This document shows positions 1-8,460 of a DNA stretch of 64,000 nt, in pieces. Numbering within the stretch: position 1 is the first letter of the stretch; every line of letters starts with the position of its first letter. The stretch is from Rhodospirillaceae bacterium (GTDB lineage: Bacteria > Pseudomonadota > Alphaproteobacteria > MPNO01 > UBA2964): NCBI GenBank assembly GCA_002709075.1, contig PAPV01000004.1, forward strand, positions 62,001-126,000, written 5' to 3'. Made by a program: the position numbers and the translations under genes. The notes beneath the pieces are model-generated. The model did no database searches and was not told where the DNA came from. It worked only from the letters and a program-made list of their open reading frames with translations.

Positions 1-381
1 GCAAAATTTACCGCACACTGGTTAATCACAGGCTTACCCTTAATATTTGCTGTTCCAATCATTGGCCTGATATATGATATACCAATTAAGGTGTTTTCAC
101 TACTATTAATCAGCATGGGTATTGGAACTCCCATTCTGAGCTTAATCGGCGGTCTGGGAGCAGCGTTAGTACTCGGTGCGAGGCGTGGCGGAGTGTTATT
201 AGCTCTAATTGTATTACCTCTGTTAGTTCCAGTGCTAATTTTTGGAACTGCAGCTGCGGACGCTGTGTTTTTAGGTTTCTCTCCAAAACCTCCGCTCTTA
301 CTGCTCTCCGCGATGCTTCTTGCCGCTCTGGCAATTGCGCCTTCCATCACAACACTAGCAATACGAAGGGCACTAGAATAA
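1..381 (+). CDS. ccmB: Heme exporter protein CcmB, C-terminal part
   Basis: The reading frame is open from the first base of the window and ends with TAA at 379-381, so only the last 126 residues are visible and the true start lies upstream. It is hydrophobic throughout, with the CcmB signatures HWLITGLPL near the start and RRGGVLLALIVLPLLVPVL in the middle. CcmB is the membrane subunit of the CcmAB transporter, which with CcmC and CcmD releases holo-CcmE for cytochrome c maturation. Seven further ccm genes follow on the same strand, which confirms the call. A 113-bp gap separates it from ccmC, so ccmC may have its own promoter. The upstream neighbour is expected to be ccmA, but it is outside the window. 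Confidence 0.93.
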   Translation, partial: AKFTAHWLITGLPLIFAVPIIGLIYDIPIKVFSLLLISMGIGTPILSLIGGLGAALVLGARRGGVLLALIVLPLLVPVLIFGTAAADAVFLGFSPKPPLLLLSAMLLAALAIAPSITTLAIRRALE

Positions 382-494
382 TACTAGCATTCTTGTAATT
401 ATTGCTGAGAAAATAAATTATTTTTTAGACCTATTGAGAGAATTCCCAAAATTAGAATAGTCGTCGAGGGATTTAGAAATCGAGATCAGAGACC

Positions 495-1223
495 ATGTTC
501 AATTTTCTTGCTAATCCTGCCCGGTTCAACCAAGTTACCGACCGGCTTATGCCTGCAACTGCTGGGCTGGCCGGCTTGTTTTTATCAATTGGAATAATAT
601 CTGCACTTATTATTTCTCCACCAGATTATCAACAAGGTGATACTGTTCGTATAATGTATGTCCACGTCCCTAGTGCTTGGATGGCATTATTTATATATTC
701 TTTTATAGCGATAACCAGTGCCATTGGTCTTATTTGGAGACATCCTTTCGCACACTTATCTGCTCAGGCTGCCGCCCCTATCGGCATAACATTCACAATA
801 CTATGCCTTACAACTGGATCACTTTGGGGTAAGCCGATGTGGGGTGCTTGGTGGGTATGGGATGCACGCCTTACATCTGTTCTTTTTTTATTTTTCCTCT
901 ATTTAGGTTTTATGGCATTAAACAAAGCATTCGACGATCCTTCTCGGGGAGAAAAATCAGCCGCAATTTTGGCATTAGTCGGATTTATTAATGTACCGGT
1001 TATTAAGTTTTCTGTTGATTGGTGGAATACTCTCCACCAACCAGCTAGCTTGCTCCGAGCCGACGGGCCAGCGATACATTCATCAATGCTTACTCCACTT
1101 TTTCTGATGGCACTTGGTTTTATATTTGTTGCAGTCTGTGTGTTGGTTACACGAATAAAAGTTTTGTTACTTAAACGCCGTATTCGTTTAATGAGGATAA
1201 ATGGAGGAAAACTGAGGTCGTGA
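495..1223 (+). CDS. ccmC: Heme exporter protein CcmC
   Basis: This is a 242-residue integral membrane protein with about six hydrophobic segments. It carries the tryptophan-rich WWD motif (WGAWWVWDARLT, residues 116-127) that faces the periplasm and holds heme. Two histidines in conserved settings, His57 in VHVPSAW and His181 in LHQPAS, match the axial heme ligands known for the family. CcmC loads heme covalently onto CcmE together with CcmD. The ATG at 495 follows a 113-bp non-coding gap after ccmB. The stop at 1221-1223 lies just before ccmD. Length and motifs are normal for the family. Confidence 0.97.
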   Translation: MFNFLANPARFNQVTDRLMPATAGLAGLFLSIGIISALIISPPDYQQGDTVRIMYVHVPSAWMALFIYSFIAITSAIGLIWRHPFAHLSAQAAAPIGITFTILCLTTGSLWGKPMWGAWWVWDARLTSVLFLFFLYLGFMALNKAFDDPSRGEKSAAILALVGFINVPVIKFSVDWWNTLHQPASLLRADGPAIHSSMLTPLFLMALGFIFVAVCVLVTRIKVLLLKRRIRLMRINGGKLRS

Positions 1224-1249
1224 TAGAAGTGGTTGTGGAATTCATAATT

Positions 1250-1414
1250 ATGGGAGGACATGCTTACTACATTTGGCCTGCATATATTATAGCAACTGTT
1301 GGAATTTTGGGTCTTTGGTTTTTTAGTATTAGGGAATTAAAGTATCAAAAACAGATTCTAGCCAACCTGAAAGAGGATATTTCCCAAAAAACACAACAGA
1401 GAAAATGCAATTAA
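1250..1414 (+). CDS. ccmD: Heme exporter protein CcmD
   Basis: This is a 54-residue protein with one membrane segment, beginning MGGHAYYIWPAY, which closely matches the usual CcmD N-terminus, and ending in a charged cytoplasmic tail. CcmD is a small adaptor that helps the CcmABC complex release holo-CcmE. An in-frame GTG at 1220 overlaps the ccmC stop and would add ten residues. I prefer the ATG at 1250 because family members begin with MGG. The 3' end overlaps the start of ccmE by 10 bp, which suggests translational coupling. Confidence 0.9.
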   Translation: MGGHAYYIWPAYIIATVGILGLWFFSIRELKYQKQILANLKEDISQKTQQRKCN

Positions 1415-1857
1415 CAGGCAAGCAGCAAAGGCTCACTATAGTACTTCTTGGCCTTATTTTATGTTCTATCGCAACTGCAATGATATTAGCAGCCTTAAAG
1501 GACAGCGTTGTGTATTTCTACAGTCCAACCAATCTTCTTGAAAAACAGACCATTCCCGAAAGAAGGGTCCGCGTAGGCGGATTAGTTAAAAAAAATGAAC
1601 AAATCTATACAAAAACTGGAGTCGTAAACCTGTTTATTGTAACAGATAAGAAAAACGACATTACCGTAAGGTTCACCGGAATTCTTCCTGATTTATTCCG
1701 TGAAGGCCAAGGAGTGGTTGCGGAGGGCAAAATCGGACCAAATGGTGTTTTCTTTGCTGATGAAGTTTTAGCCAAACATGATGAAAATTATATGCCACCT
1801 GAGGTAGCAGAGACACTGCGTCGCTCGAGCAAATCAAAAACTGGAGAACCGCGATGA
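1405..1857 (+). CDS. ccmE: Cytochrome c-type biogenesis heme chaperone CcmE
   Basis: This is a 150-residue heme chaperone anchored by one N-terminal membrane helix (about residues 9-30), with a periplasmic OB-fold beta-barrel behind it. The heme-attachment histidine is His125 in the motif KHDENYMPP. Tyr129 of the same motif is the usual non-covalent ligand. CcmE receives heme from CcmC and hands it to the CcmF-CcmH ligase. It overlaps ccmD at its 5' end and ccmF by 4 bp at its 3' end. The length is typical of the alphaproteobacterial form. Confidence 0.97.
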   Translation: MQLTGKQQRLTIVLLGLILCSIATAMILAALKDSVVYFYSPTNLLEKQTIPERRVRVGGLVKKNEQIYTKTGVVNLFIVTDKKNDITVRFTGILPDLFREGQGVVAEGKIGPNGVFFADEVLAKHDENYMPPEVAETLRRSSKSKTGEPR

Positions 1858-3833
1858 TTGCGGAAACCGGACAGTTCACATTAGTTCTGGCGCTGATAGT
1901 TGCAATCGTGCAAGGAACTTTACCTCTTGCAGGGTCAGTGAAAAATAATATTCGACTCATGGCTCTTGGGAGTACATCAGCCACTTCGCTTTTCCTTTGC
2001 GTGCTTGTGAGCTTCGGATGTCTGATTCAAGCGTTTATTGTTTCTGACTTCTCTGTTTTCAACGTAGCCCAAAACTCACACACTCAAAAACCTTTATTAT
2101 ATAAGATAAGTGGTGTTTGGGGAAACCACGAGGGGTCAATGCTCCTTTGGGTAACAATTCTAACACTGTTTGGTGCGTCAGTCGCTGCATTTGGAAAAAA
2201 TTTGCCGGAGAGCCTTAAGGCAAGGGTTTTATCAATTCAAGGCTTGATAAGTGCTTCATTCATATCTTTTATCTTATTCACATCCAACCCTTTCCTTCGT
2301 CTTGATCCTGCCCCTGTTGAAGGACAAGGACTTAATCCAATATTGCAAGATCCGGGTCTCGCATTTCATCCACCTTTTCTTTACATTGGATACGTAGGAT
2401 TCTCGATTGTATTTTCATTTGCAGTCGCAGCGCTCATAGAGGGGCGTATTGATCCTGCCTGGGCGAGGTGGGTGAGGCCGTGGACCCTTGCTGCATGGTG
2501 TTCCCTAACAATTGGGATAGCTTTGGGAAGCTGGTGGGCATATTACGAGCTCGGGTGGGGCGGATGGTGGTTCTGGGATCCTGTTGAGAACGCTTCCCTA
2601 ATACCATGGCTTATCGGAACGGCACTACTTCACTCGGCAATCGTAGTTGAAAAACGTGATGCATTAAAAAGCTGGACTATTCTTTTAGCCATTTTAACAT
2701 TTTCGATGTCTTTACTAGGAACTTTCCTCGTTCGATCAGGAATTCTGACATCTGTTCATACCTTTGCAACAGATCCGGAAAGAGGTGTTTTTATTCTATT
2801 GTTGTTAATTTTAATATCGGGCAGCGCCCTCATACTTTATGCTCTTCGTGCATCTTTAATTCTTCCTGGAGGGGTGTTCTCTCCCATCTCACGTGAAGCG
2901 GCACTAATTTTTAATAATCTGTTGCTAACGACCGGGGCAGCGGTTGTCCTGCTAGGAACCCTCTACCCATTACTTTTAGACGCCTTATATGGAGCAAAAG
3001 TATCAGTTGGACCCCCATTTTATAATGCAACATTCTTACCCATTATGGCACCCGTCCTCGTAGCATGTGTAATCGGGTCGATGCTACGCTGGAAACGCGC
3101 CGACCTAGCTGGTGTTTTAGGACGATTAAAGGTGGCGACATTAACAGCCCTGTTGGTTGTATTAACAATAATTTGGGCAACTGGTTCCGGTGACGTTCTT
3201 GTCGCTTTAGCATTAGGCGTCTCCGCGTGGATAATCATTGGCACCATGGTTCAGGTTTCCGAGCGGATAAATTTATTTAAATTTCCATTATCCAAATCAC
3301 TTAGTCGTGCAAGGAATCTACCTCGTGCTTTCTGGGGCATGGTGATTTCTCATTCGGCACTCGGAATATTAGTAATCGGTATTACAATTTCTTCTGCATG
3401 GAGAGTAGAATTCATAAAATTGATGAAGGCAGGGGATACAGTTTCCGCTGGTGGTTACACATTGACATTCGCCGGGACACTACCCATCGTCGGACCCAAT
3501 TATACTGGTATTCAGGGTCAATTTAGGGTTGAACGTAATGGCAAAGAAATAACCGTTTTGCTGCCTGAAAAACGTAGTTATCCCGCTGAGAGAAACCGAA
3601 CTACCGAAGCTGGCATCCTCTCCACAATCAGTGGAGACTTATACACTGTCTTGGGAGAAATGTCAGAAAACGGAGAGTGGAGCACACGAATCTATTTTAA
3701 CCCCATGATTAATTGGATTTGGATAGGAGCAATTCTGATGGCATTTGGGGGACTGATTTCCCTTACTGATAGGCGTTTGCATATCAGACTGTTAGAGAAA
3801 TTTTCTAAAGAAGCTAACGGGAATGCTGCCTAA
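1854..3833 (+). CDS. ccmF: Cytochrome c heme lyase subunit CcmF
   Basis: This is a 659-residue polytopic membrane protein of the CcmF/CycK family. It has the WWD heme-handling motif GWGGWWFWDPVENAS and many hydrophobic helices, with a larger soluble loop before the final helix. CcmF is the core of the heme lyase that attaches heme to CXXCH motifs of apocytochrome c, working with CcmH and CcmI. The ATG overlaps the ccmE stop by 4 bp, and the 3' end overlaps or abuts ccmG depending on which ccmG start is used. Length and motif placement are normal for the family. Confidence 0.97.
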   Translation: MIAETGQFTLVLALIVAIVQGTLPLAGSVKNNIRLMALGSTSATSLFLCVLVSFGCLIQAFIVSDFSVFNVAQNSHTQKPLLYKISGVWGNHEGSMLLWVTILTLFGASVAAFGKNLPESLKARVLSIQGLISASFISFILFTSNPFLRLDPAPVEGQGLNPILQDPGLAFHPPFLYIGYVGFSIVFSFAVAALIEGRIDPAWARWVRPWTLAAWCSLTIGIALGSWWAYYELGWGGWWFWDPVENASLIPWLIGTALLHSAIVVEKRDALKSWTILLAILTFSMSLLGTFLVRSGILTSVHTFATDPERGVFILLLLILISGSALILYALRASLILPGGVFSPISREAALIFNNLLLTTGAAVVLLGTLYPLLLDALYGAKVSVGPPFYNATFLPIMAPVLVACVIGSMLRWKRADLAGVLGRLKVATLTALLVVLTIIWATGSGDVLVALALGVSAWIIIGTMVQVSERINLFKFPLSKSLSRARNLPRAFWGMVISHSALGILVIGITISSAWRVEFIKLMKAGDTVSAGGYTLTFAGTLPIVGPNYTGIQGQFRVERNGKEITVLLPEKRSYPAERNRTTEAGILSTISGDLYTVLGEMSENGEWSTRIYFNPMINWIWIGAILMAFGGLISLTDRRLHIRLLEKFSKEANGNAA

Positions 3834-4377
3834 CATGCGCAATGCTGTTATCATCCCAATTTGCACACTTTTATCACTTGTGGGCATTTTTGGACTGTAT
3901 TTGTGGCAGATAGGAACAGGACAAAAATCTCTCAACCATTTACCTTCAACTCTTATAAATAAACCAGCACCAAGATTTAACCTACCTCCTATTAATAGAG
4001 GTGGAAAAGGTTTCTCAACCAAAATGCTACGTGGCAATGTTAGCTTGGTTAATATTTGGGCAAGCTGGTGTATTCCATGCAGAGTTGAACACCCATATTT
4101 AATGAAGTTGGCTCAGGATGGGTTTTCTATTTATGGCATTAACTACAAAGATGATCCTAAAAATGCCAATACATTTTTAAAAGTTCTTGGAAACCCTTAT
4201 CGTGCGGTGGGAGCTGACCATTCCGGTCTCACGTCTATTGATTGGGGAGTTTATGGTTATCCAGAAACTTTTATTGTCGACTCAAATGGATATATTCGTT
4301 ACCGGCATGTTGGTCCACTTAGCGAAACAGATCTCTCAAATACAATTCAACCTATTTTGAAAAGATTAGAAAATTGA
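3823..4377 (+). CDS. ccmG: Thiol:disulfide interchange protein CcmG/DsbE
   Basis: This is a 184-residue membrane-anchored periplasmic thioredoxin. An N-terminal helix (about residues 8-29) is followed by a thioredoxin fold with the active site WCIPC (Cys83, Cys86). CcmG keeps the cysteines of apocytochrome c reduced before heme attachment. The ATG at 3823 overlaps the ccmF end by 11 bp. A second in-frame ATG at 3835, one base after the ccmF stop, is equally plausible and would remove four residues. The stop overlaps the TTG start of ccmH. The conserved GVYGYPETF segment upstream of the cis-proline loop supports the DsbE subfamily. Confidence 0.95.
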   Translation: MLPNMRNAVIIPICTLLSLVGIFGLYLWQIGTGQKSLNHLPSTLINKPAPRFNLPPINRGGKGFSTKMLRGNVSLVNIWASWCIPCRVEHPYLMKLAQDGFSIYGINYKDDPKNANTFLKVLGNPYRAVGADHSGLTSIDWGVYGYPETFIVDSNGYIRYRHVGPLSETDLSNTIQPILKRLEN

Positions 4378-4832
4378 ACCGTTTATTTATTCTTTTCACC
4401 GCATTAATTTTATGTTCTCCAACTATTAAAGCTGTTGAACCAGAAGAGGTGTTGCGAGACCCTAAACTAGAAGAACGGGCCCGAGCATTAAGTAAAGGCC
4501 TGCGATGTCTTGTTTGTCAAAACCAATCAATTGACGATTCTGATGCAAATCTGGCTCGCGACCTTCGCATTCTTGTTCGTGAAAAATTAAAATCCGGGGA
4601 CAGTGATGAAGAAATAATAAAATATGTTGTATCGCGTTATGGTGACTTTGTTTTATTGAAGCCACCACTGAATAAGTCCACTTTTATTTTGTGGATGGGC
4701 CCGGTAATAATATTTATTTTTGGCCTAATCATGGTTTTATTTTACATGATGCGCATGCGCCATGCAAAAAAAGCCATTCCTCTTACCGAGGAGGAAAAAA
4801 ATAGATTAACCTCTATAAGAGAATTAAGATGA
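4374..4832 (+). CDS. ccmH: Cytochrome c-type biogenesis protein CcmH
   Basis: This is a 152-residue periplasmic protein with a signal-like N-terminus, a conserved LRCLVCQNQSI segment with the redox pair Cys45/Cys48, and a C-terminal membrane anchor (about residues 104-126). CcmH resolves disulfides between CcmG and apocytochrome c and presents the peptide to CcmF. The start is a TTG that overlaps the ccmG TGA by 4 bp. No ATG occurs before the mature region, so TTG is the best start. Here CcmH and CcmI are separate proteins, unlike the fused E. coli form. Confidence 0.95.
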   Translation: MNRLFILFTALILCSPTIKAVEPEEVLRDPKLEERARALSKGLRCLVCQNQSIDDSDANLARDLRILVREKLKSGDSDEEIIKYVVSRYGDFVLLKPPLNKSTFILWMGPVIIFIFGLIMVLFYMMRMRHAKKAIPLTEEEKNRLTSIRELR

Positions 4833-5674
4833 TTGTAGTGTGGATCTCTTTTTTTACCATTTCTGCTGCAATAACGGCATTAACCATAATGCCGCTTTTC
4901 TGGTCCCGATTTTCCAAAACCAAAACACCTAATTCATTCCATAAAAAGATATATGTTGACCAATTAGAAGAATTGAAAAGCGATTTTGAGGAAGGTTTGA
5001 TTGAGAGGGAGGATGCAGAAACCAGTAAAGCCGAGATATCTCGTAGATTACTACTGGAATATGAGAAAGATCCATCACAGTCTTTTGGAGGTGAAAAAAA
5101 AACAGACAAACTTATTCTAGGTTATTTAGCCGTTGCAATTCCCATCGCTGCTCTAGGCATTTACTTGATTATTGGTTCGCCACATCTTCCAGCGCTTCCA
5201 GTAGCGGAAAGAAACTCAGTTACCGATTGGCAAAAAATTGCAGAAAAAAATCTGATCATGCTTAAAGAAATACTAAGCAAAAAACCCAATAATTTACAAA
5301 TTTGGCAACTTTATGCTCAGACCTTTTTCTCCCTCAAGCGTTATGAAGAGGCTGCTGAAGCTTATCGCCAAGCCATTTCACTAACACCAGGGTCTGCGAA
5401 TCTACATGCAGCTCTAGCAGAAGCATTAATAAAATCAAAAAAGGGCGTAGTTTCCCCTGCAGCTAGCATGGCCCTTGCTAATTCCCTAAAAATTGACCCA
5501 GACAATTTTCGGGCACGGTATTATGCTGGTTTAGCAGCTGCGCAAGCAGGCAACCTAAAAAAGGCCAGACTAACATGGTTATCGCTTCTGTTGGAGTCTC
5601 CACAAGACGCACCTTGGATGTCATCATTGCAAAAGAAAATCGACGAACTCGACTCTAAATTAATTTTACAATAA
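4829..5674 (+). CDS. ccmI: Cytochrome c-type biogenesis protein CcmI
   Basis: This is a 281-residue protein. It has an N-terminal membrane helix, a cytoplasmic loop with a leucine-zipper-like acidic stretch (about residues 35-80), a second membrane helix near residues 95-118, and a periplasmic TPR domain (about 130-280) with repeats such as LYAQTFFSLKRYEEAAEAYRQ. CcmI captures apocytochrome c C-termini and delivers them to CcmH-CcmF. It overlaps ccmH by 4 bp and is the last ccm gene here. The 81 bp downstream contain no clear terminator. Confidence 0.93.
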   Translation: MIVVWISFFTISAAITALTIMPLFWSRFSKTKTPNSFHKKIYVDQLEELKSDFEEGLIEREDAETSKAEISRRLLLEYEKDPSQSFGGEKKTDKLILGYLAVAIPIAALGIYLIIGSPHLPALPVAERNSVTDWQKIAEKNLIMLKEILSKKPNNLQIWQLYAQTFFSLKRYEEAAEAYRQAISLTPGSANLHAALAEALIKSKKGVVSPAASMALANSLKIDPDNFRARYYAGLAAAQAGNLKKARLTWLSLLLESPQDAPWMSSLQKKIDELDSKLILQ

Positions 5675-5755
5675 TAAATTAAGATTAATATGATATGCTG
5701 TAATGAATTGCTTCTATCATAAAACGCTAGAGATTTTTTAAGAAAATAATCAGAA

Positions 5756-6721
5756 ATGTTTTTTAAAGGCAGAAGAAAAAAAGATTTACCACTTACACAC
5801 AAAATTGTATCTTCCACTCTTTTTGCGTCTCTATTTGTGCCTCTCACTTGCGCAGGGACAACTCCTTTATATGATTTTGACCGATTTTTTGTCGAGCCGC
5901 ATCCTTTTTTAGAAATAACTGAATTTTATAAAACCCAATCTATGGTATCTAACTATCGGCCACAACTTGTTTCCAATCAACTCCAGTTGATCCCCAGTTT
6001 CCAAGAGAGGATTGTAAATGCTAAGCCAGGATCAATCAAAATACCGGACACAAAACGGCGGTCGGATGTAAAATCAGCGTTCCTAAATCATCATAAGATT
6101 CTGAAAGTGAATGATTTTTACGGAGCAATAAATGTAATTGGTTCCTATAGTTCAATACAAAATCCGAATATAGCCAACACTGGATCCCTAAAAGTAAACA
6201 ATGGTAAAGATACTGTGGTCAGTTTGGGATTTGCGGTAGGACGTGACTGGAATAATTCATCAGGGATACCCTTGCGCAGTGAAATGGAATATCACTACCG
6301 TGTCCGAATGGATTTTGATAGTCGTGACACCAAAAGCAGTGGAACTCCAGGTTATGAGAATGACCTGCATTCTCATGCCATACTATTTAATGTTTATTAC
6401 GACTGGGATTTTACTCCGCGGTATACGTTTTACGGTGGGGGCGGAGTTGGGGCAGCGCAAAATGCGTCTTCAGTTGACCGAGTAAACCTCAGTACAGGAA
6501 CAAAAACGTCACGTTCGGATCAAAAATCAGGAATTGCATGGAACGTGGGTTTTGGCATTCTTCTCAAAATCCGGCCCCCATCTAATTGGGTTTATGATTT
6601 GCGTTACCGCTACATTGACCTAGGAAAAGTTTCAAGTGGGCCCCATATTGAAAACGAGATAATTACGGCAAAGAAATACTTCTCGCATGATTTAATAATT
6701 GGTGCGGTATATAAATTTTAG
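5756..6721 (+). CDS. Outer-membrane beta-barrel protein, OmpA/opacity-like fold
   Basis: This is a 321-residue protein with a positively charged N-terminus and a hydrophobic stretch ending in a plausible signal-peptidase site around residues 30-36. The second half shows alternating aromatic strands (NVYYDWDFTPRYTFYGGGG, then RYRYIDLGKV). It ends in phenylalanine (VYKF), the usual recognition signal for the BAM complex. These are hallmarks of small alphaproteobacterial outer-membrane barrels. Residues 40-115 form an extra N-terminal region without an assigned fold. Ligand and physiological role are unknown. It follows ccmI by 81 bp and is probably transcribed separately. Confidence 0.75.
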   Translation: MFFKGRRKKDLPLTHKIVSSTLFASLFVPLTCAGTTPLYDFDRFFVEPHPFLEITEFYKTQSMVSNYRPQLVSNQLQLIPSFQERIVNAKPGSIKIPDTKRRSDVKSAFLNHHKILKVNDFYGAINVIGSYSSIQNPNIANTGSLKVNNGKDTVVSLGFAVGRDWNNSSGIPLRSEMEYHYRVRMDFDSRDTKSSGTPGYENDLHSHAILFNVYYDWDFTPRYTFYGGGGVGAAQNASSVDRVNLSTGTKTSRSDQKSGIAWNVGFGILLKIRPPSNWVYDLRYRYIDLGKVSSGPHIENEIITAKKYFSHDLIIGAVYKF

Positions 6722-6859
6722 TCGCAGTAATTGTACAAAAAATTGCTGAACCCATAGCAGCCAGATTAATTCGATTTTACATTGGTTACGATGTTTCAAA
6801 ATTATCTAGATTAAACGTTGCGAGCCCAAAAATTCCAAAAGTTTGGTATAAATCAATAT

Positions 6860-8095
6860 CTAATTTATGTTATTTTTAGATCCCTTCTTAACCTTCCGAA
6901 GGGCGAGCACAGCGTTCAATCCCCCAAAAGCGAAAGAATTCGAAATTGCTGCACGTATTTTAGTTTTGCGCGCTGTGTTTGGTGTATAATCCAGATCGCA
7001 TTCTTTGTCAGGCTCAGTGAAGTTTATGGTTGGCGGCACAATACCATAAAAAACTGCTAATGCTGTCACCGCACATTCTATAGCCCCTGCTGCACCCAAA
7101 GCATGCCCATGCATAGATTTTGTTGACGAGACCGAGACTTTTTTTGCACTCTCACCAAGACTTTTATGTAATGCCATAGTCTCTGTAATATCATTCAATT
7201 TTGTAGCCGTACCATGTGCATTTACGTAATCAATATCTTCCGGCTCAAGACCAGCTTCTCTCAACGCTTCATTTATTGCTCTCGCAGCTCCATCAACCGA
7301 CGGCTCTACAATATTACTGGCATCAGCACTCATTCCCACTCCAGCGAGTTCGGCATAAATCTTTGCACCGCGGGCTTGTGCATTTTCCAAGCTCTCCAAA
7401 ACAAACATAGCAGCGCCTTCACCCAACACCATCCCTCGTCTATCAGCAGAAAATGGGTTGCAGGTATCTGGAGCCATAACTCTGAGTGCTTCCCAACCTT
7501 TCATCGTGCCAAAAGTTATACAAGCCTCGGTTCCACCGGTTAATGCTATCTCTGTTACACCAGAACGGATTAAATTTAGGGCCTGCCCAATCGCATGGCT
7601 TCCCGATGCACACGCACTGGCTATCGCATAAGCTGGACCGCGAATTCCAAGGTCCATTGTAACATGACTTACCGCGGAATTTATCATAAGACGAGGAATA
7701 GTGAATGGATGCAAACGTCTCGTACCCTCAGAGTAAATTTTCCGATAATTGTCGTCCTGTGTATTCTGCCCACCAGCACCTGTACCGATTATAACAGCAG
7801 TTTTTAATGAGATTTCATCAGAAATTGTAACACCGGAGTCTGAAACAGCCTCCCGAGCAGCAACAACAGCGAATTGGGAAAATCTATCGAGAAGGGAGTA
7901 CTGGGACTTTGAGAAATGGTCAGAACCATGAAAATTCTTTACTTCTGCTCCTACTTTTATATTTAGCTTTTCAGTATCGAATTGTTCAATGTTCCCAACA
8001 CCACTCTCGCCCTCAACCAAGCAATGCCAAAATTCATCTTTGGTATTTCCTACTGAGGTTACTACACCTATTCCTGTTATTACTACTTGGCGCAT
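6860..8095 (-). CDS. Beta-ketoacyl-ACP synthase II-type (FabF family)
   Basis: This is a 411-residue condensing enzyme with the complete Cys-His-His triad: Cys162 in SACASGSHAIG, His294 in NAHGTATK and His331 in MHGHALGAAG. The family elongates acyl-ACP with malonyl-ACP. The length and the GTGAGGQ loop fit the FabF branch rather than FabB or FabH. It is third in a minus-strand set: LpxD homologue, acyl carrier protein, then this gene, with gaps of 63 and 41 bp. That context differs from the usual acpP-fabF housekeeping pair, so it may serve a special acyl chain such as a lipid A fatty acid. I leave the symbol blank because paralogues are common. Confidence 0.92.
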   Translation of the reverse strand: MRQVVITGIGVVTSVGNTKDEFWHCLVEGESGVGNIEQFDTEKLNIKVGAEVKNFHGSDHFSKSQYSLLDRFSQFAVVAAREAVSDSGVTISDEISLKTAVIIGTGAGGQNTQDDNYRKIYSEGTRRLHPFTIPRLMINSAVSHVTMDLGIRGPAYAIASACASGSHAIGQALNLIRSGVTEIALTGGTEACITFGTMKGWEALRVMAPDTCNPFSADRRGMVLGEGAAMFVLESLENAQARGAKIYAELAGVGMSADASNIVEPSVDGAARAINEALREAGLEPEDIDYVNAHGTATKLNDITETMALHKSLGESAKKVSVSSTKSMHGHALGAAGAIECAVTALAVFYGIVPPTINFTEPDKECDLDYTPNTARKTKIRAAISNSFAFGGLNAVLALRKVKKGSKNNIN

Positions 8096-8136
8096 AAAAT
8101 TTCCTGAATTTAAGAACGAGAATTTTCTTTTTTATA

Positions 8137-8397
8137 TTATTCCTTAAAGCCGTTTTGTTCTTCTATAATGCTTGAAACTTGAAACACAATATCTTCTACA
8201 TTCTTAAACTTACCGACTTCATTTGCATTGTAAGGAATTGAAACGTCAAATTCTTCCTCCAGTTGAAAGACCAATTCTACAAATTCTAGTGATTCGATCT
8301 CAATATCTGTCAAGTTCGTCTCTAGTGTAATTTTCTCTCGATCTACGGGGGAAAAAGAAGCAATTATTTCAATAATTTTTTCTTGTGTGTCAGACAA
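8137..8397 (-). CDS. Acyl carrier protein (possibly a specialised, AcpXL-like one)
   Basis: This is an 86-residue acidic protein with the acyl-carrier fold. The phosphopantetheine site is Ser36 in the motif IESLEFVEL, where the canonical DSL is ESL. The following helix, FQLEEEFDVSIP, is the conserved recognition helix II region. The divergent ESL motif and the position between an LpxD homologue and a FabF homologue suggest a dedicated carrier rather than the housekeeping AcpP. Rhizobial AcpXL, which carries very-long-chain acids for lipid A, is a possible parallel, but this is inferred only from context and loose resemblance. Confidence 0.88.
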   Translation of the reverse strand: MSDTQEKIIEIIASFSPVDREKITLETNLTDIEIESLEFVELVFQLEEEFDVSIPYNANEVGKFKNVEDIVFQVSSIIEEQNGFKE

Positions 8398-8460
8398 TTT
8401 CTAATACTCCATACACTCTCTATTCTAAAAAAAACCGCATTCTGGGCGAAAAGTAGCTCG

